Assembly: GCA_025458985.1 (NCBI GenBank)
Contig: JALORM010000151.1
Coordinates: forward strand, 1 to 5,376
DNA from: Paracoccaceae bacterium
Lineage (GTDB): Bacteria; Pseudomonadota; Alphaproteobacteria; Rhodobacterales; Rhodobacteraceae
Direction of reading: 5' to 3'
DNA length: 5,376 nucleotides
A program made the position numbers and the translations under genes. The notes under the pieces were generated by a model. That model did no database searches. It saw nothing but the letters and a program-made list of their open reading frames with translations, and was not told the DNA's origin. Shown here piece after piece: positions 5,195 to 5,376 of the stretch (positions are counted from its first letter, which is position 1; every line of letters starts with the position of its first letter).

Positions 5195-5376
5195 ACACGC
5201 CGTAGATGCCCCGGAACTTCGCCTCCAGATAGGACAGCAGCGGCTCCGGCCCCGGGTCCTCGCCGGTCGCGTGGGCGATCGTCTCGCGCGGCGGGCGCAG
5301 GCCGCCGTGGCGCTGCACCTTCTCGCGCAGCCAGCCGGTCGCGGGGCGCAGGTCGCCCGCCGCCAGCGCCTCGTCC
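5193..5376 (-). CDS. M32 family (Taq-type) metallocarboxypeptidase, C-terminal 60 residues, cut by window edge
   Basis: The open frame enters from the right edge and ends at TAG (5195-5193). Its 60 residues, from DEALAAGDLRPATGWLREKV to LLSYLEAKFRGIYGV, match the C-terminus of thermostable carboxypeptidase 1-like enzymes. These end in the pattern GD(F/L)xPxxxWLRExVxRHGrxxxPxExxxxxTGexxxxxPxLxYLxxKyxxIYg. M32 enzymes are cytoplasmic, metal-dependent carboxypeptidases that remove C-terminal residues from peptides. The zinc-binding HEXXH and the rest of the catalytic domain lie outside the window, so intactness cannot be assessed. The gene is convergent with the FAD oxidoreductase, 63 bases apart, and its stop codon is embedded in the arm of the hairpin at 5171-5194. 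The call rests on the C-terminal signature alone. Confidence 0.85.
   Translation of the reverse strand, partial: DEALAAGDLRPATGWLREKVQRHGGLRPPRETIAHATGEDPGPEPLLSYLEAKFRGIYGV

Noticed and set aside
1..5376. CRISPR arrays, tRNA or rRNA genes, insertion sequences, toxin-antitoxin or phage defence genes
   Set aside because: No regularly spaced repeats, cloverleaf-like segments, transposase motifs or recognisable defence domains were seen. The window is nearly filled by seven genes of ordinary families.

Overview
The window is G+C-rich, gene-dense chromosomal DNA. The RF1, PrmC, agmatinase and oxidoreductase sequences, together with CTTGAC-type -35 boxes, look like the Rhodobacteraceae (Alphaproteobacteria: Rhodobacter, Paracoccus, Defluviimonas or relatives). 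That placement is inferred from sequence character, not from a search. There are seven protein-coding genes, two of them cut by the window ends. No RNA gene, transposon, phage gene or CRISPR array is visible, and no gap between genes exceeds about 115 bases.

Left part (1-1546, minus strand): prfA (release factor 1) is followed by prmC, which methylates the GGQ glutamine of RF1. The two overlap by ATGA, so enzyme and substrate are co-translated; prmC runs off the left edge. Divergent from prfA, on the plus strand at 1660-2268, is a small soluble protein with a PAS-like sensor domain and a C-terminal Cys4/His motif that probably binds zinc. Its 3' end overlaps the next, convergent gene by 13 bases.

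Middle (2256-3676, minus strand): speB (agmatinase) and a membrane-anchored DUF1499 protein form a two-gene operon joined by a TGATG overlap. Divergent from speB, on the plus strand at 3777-5129, is an FAD-dependent oxidoreductase of the DAO family resembling the gamma-glutamylputrescine oxidase (PuuB) group. Agmatinase makes putrescine and urea, and PuuB-type enzymes act on putrescine derivatives, so this pair may be a small polyamine module. The 100-base gap between them holds promoter-like boxes and two operator-like inverted repeats.

Right end: the C-terminal 60 residues of an M32 (Taq-type) carboxypeptidase lie on the minus strand, convergent with the oxidoreductase. The 63-base gap contains a 14-base palindrome and a strong hairpin whose arm overlaps the carboxypeptidase stop codon.

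This is mostly conserved housekeeping and catabolic DNA, and I see no clear new multi-gene system. The points most worth checking are the PAS/zinc-motif orphan, the dyads between speB and the oxidoreductase, two promoter boxes spaced as if for leaderless mRNAs, and the hairpin over the carboxypeptidase stop.
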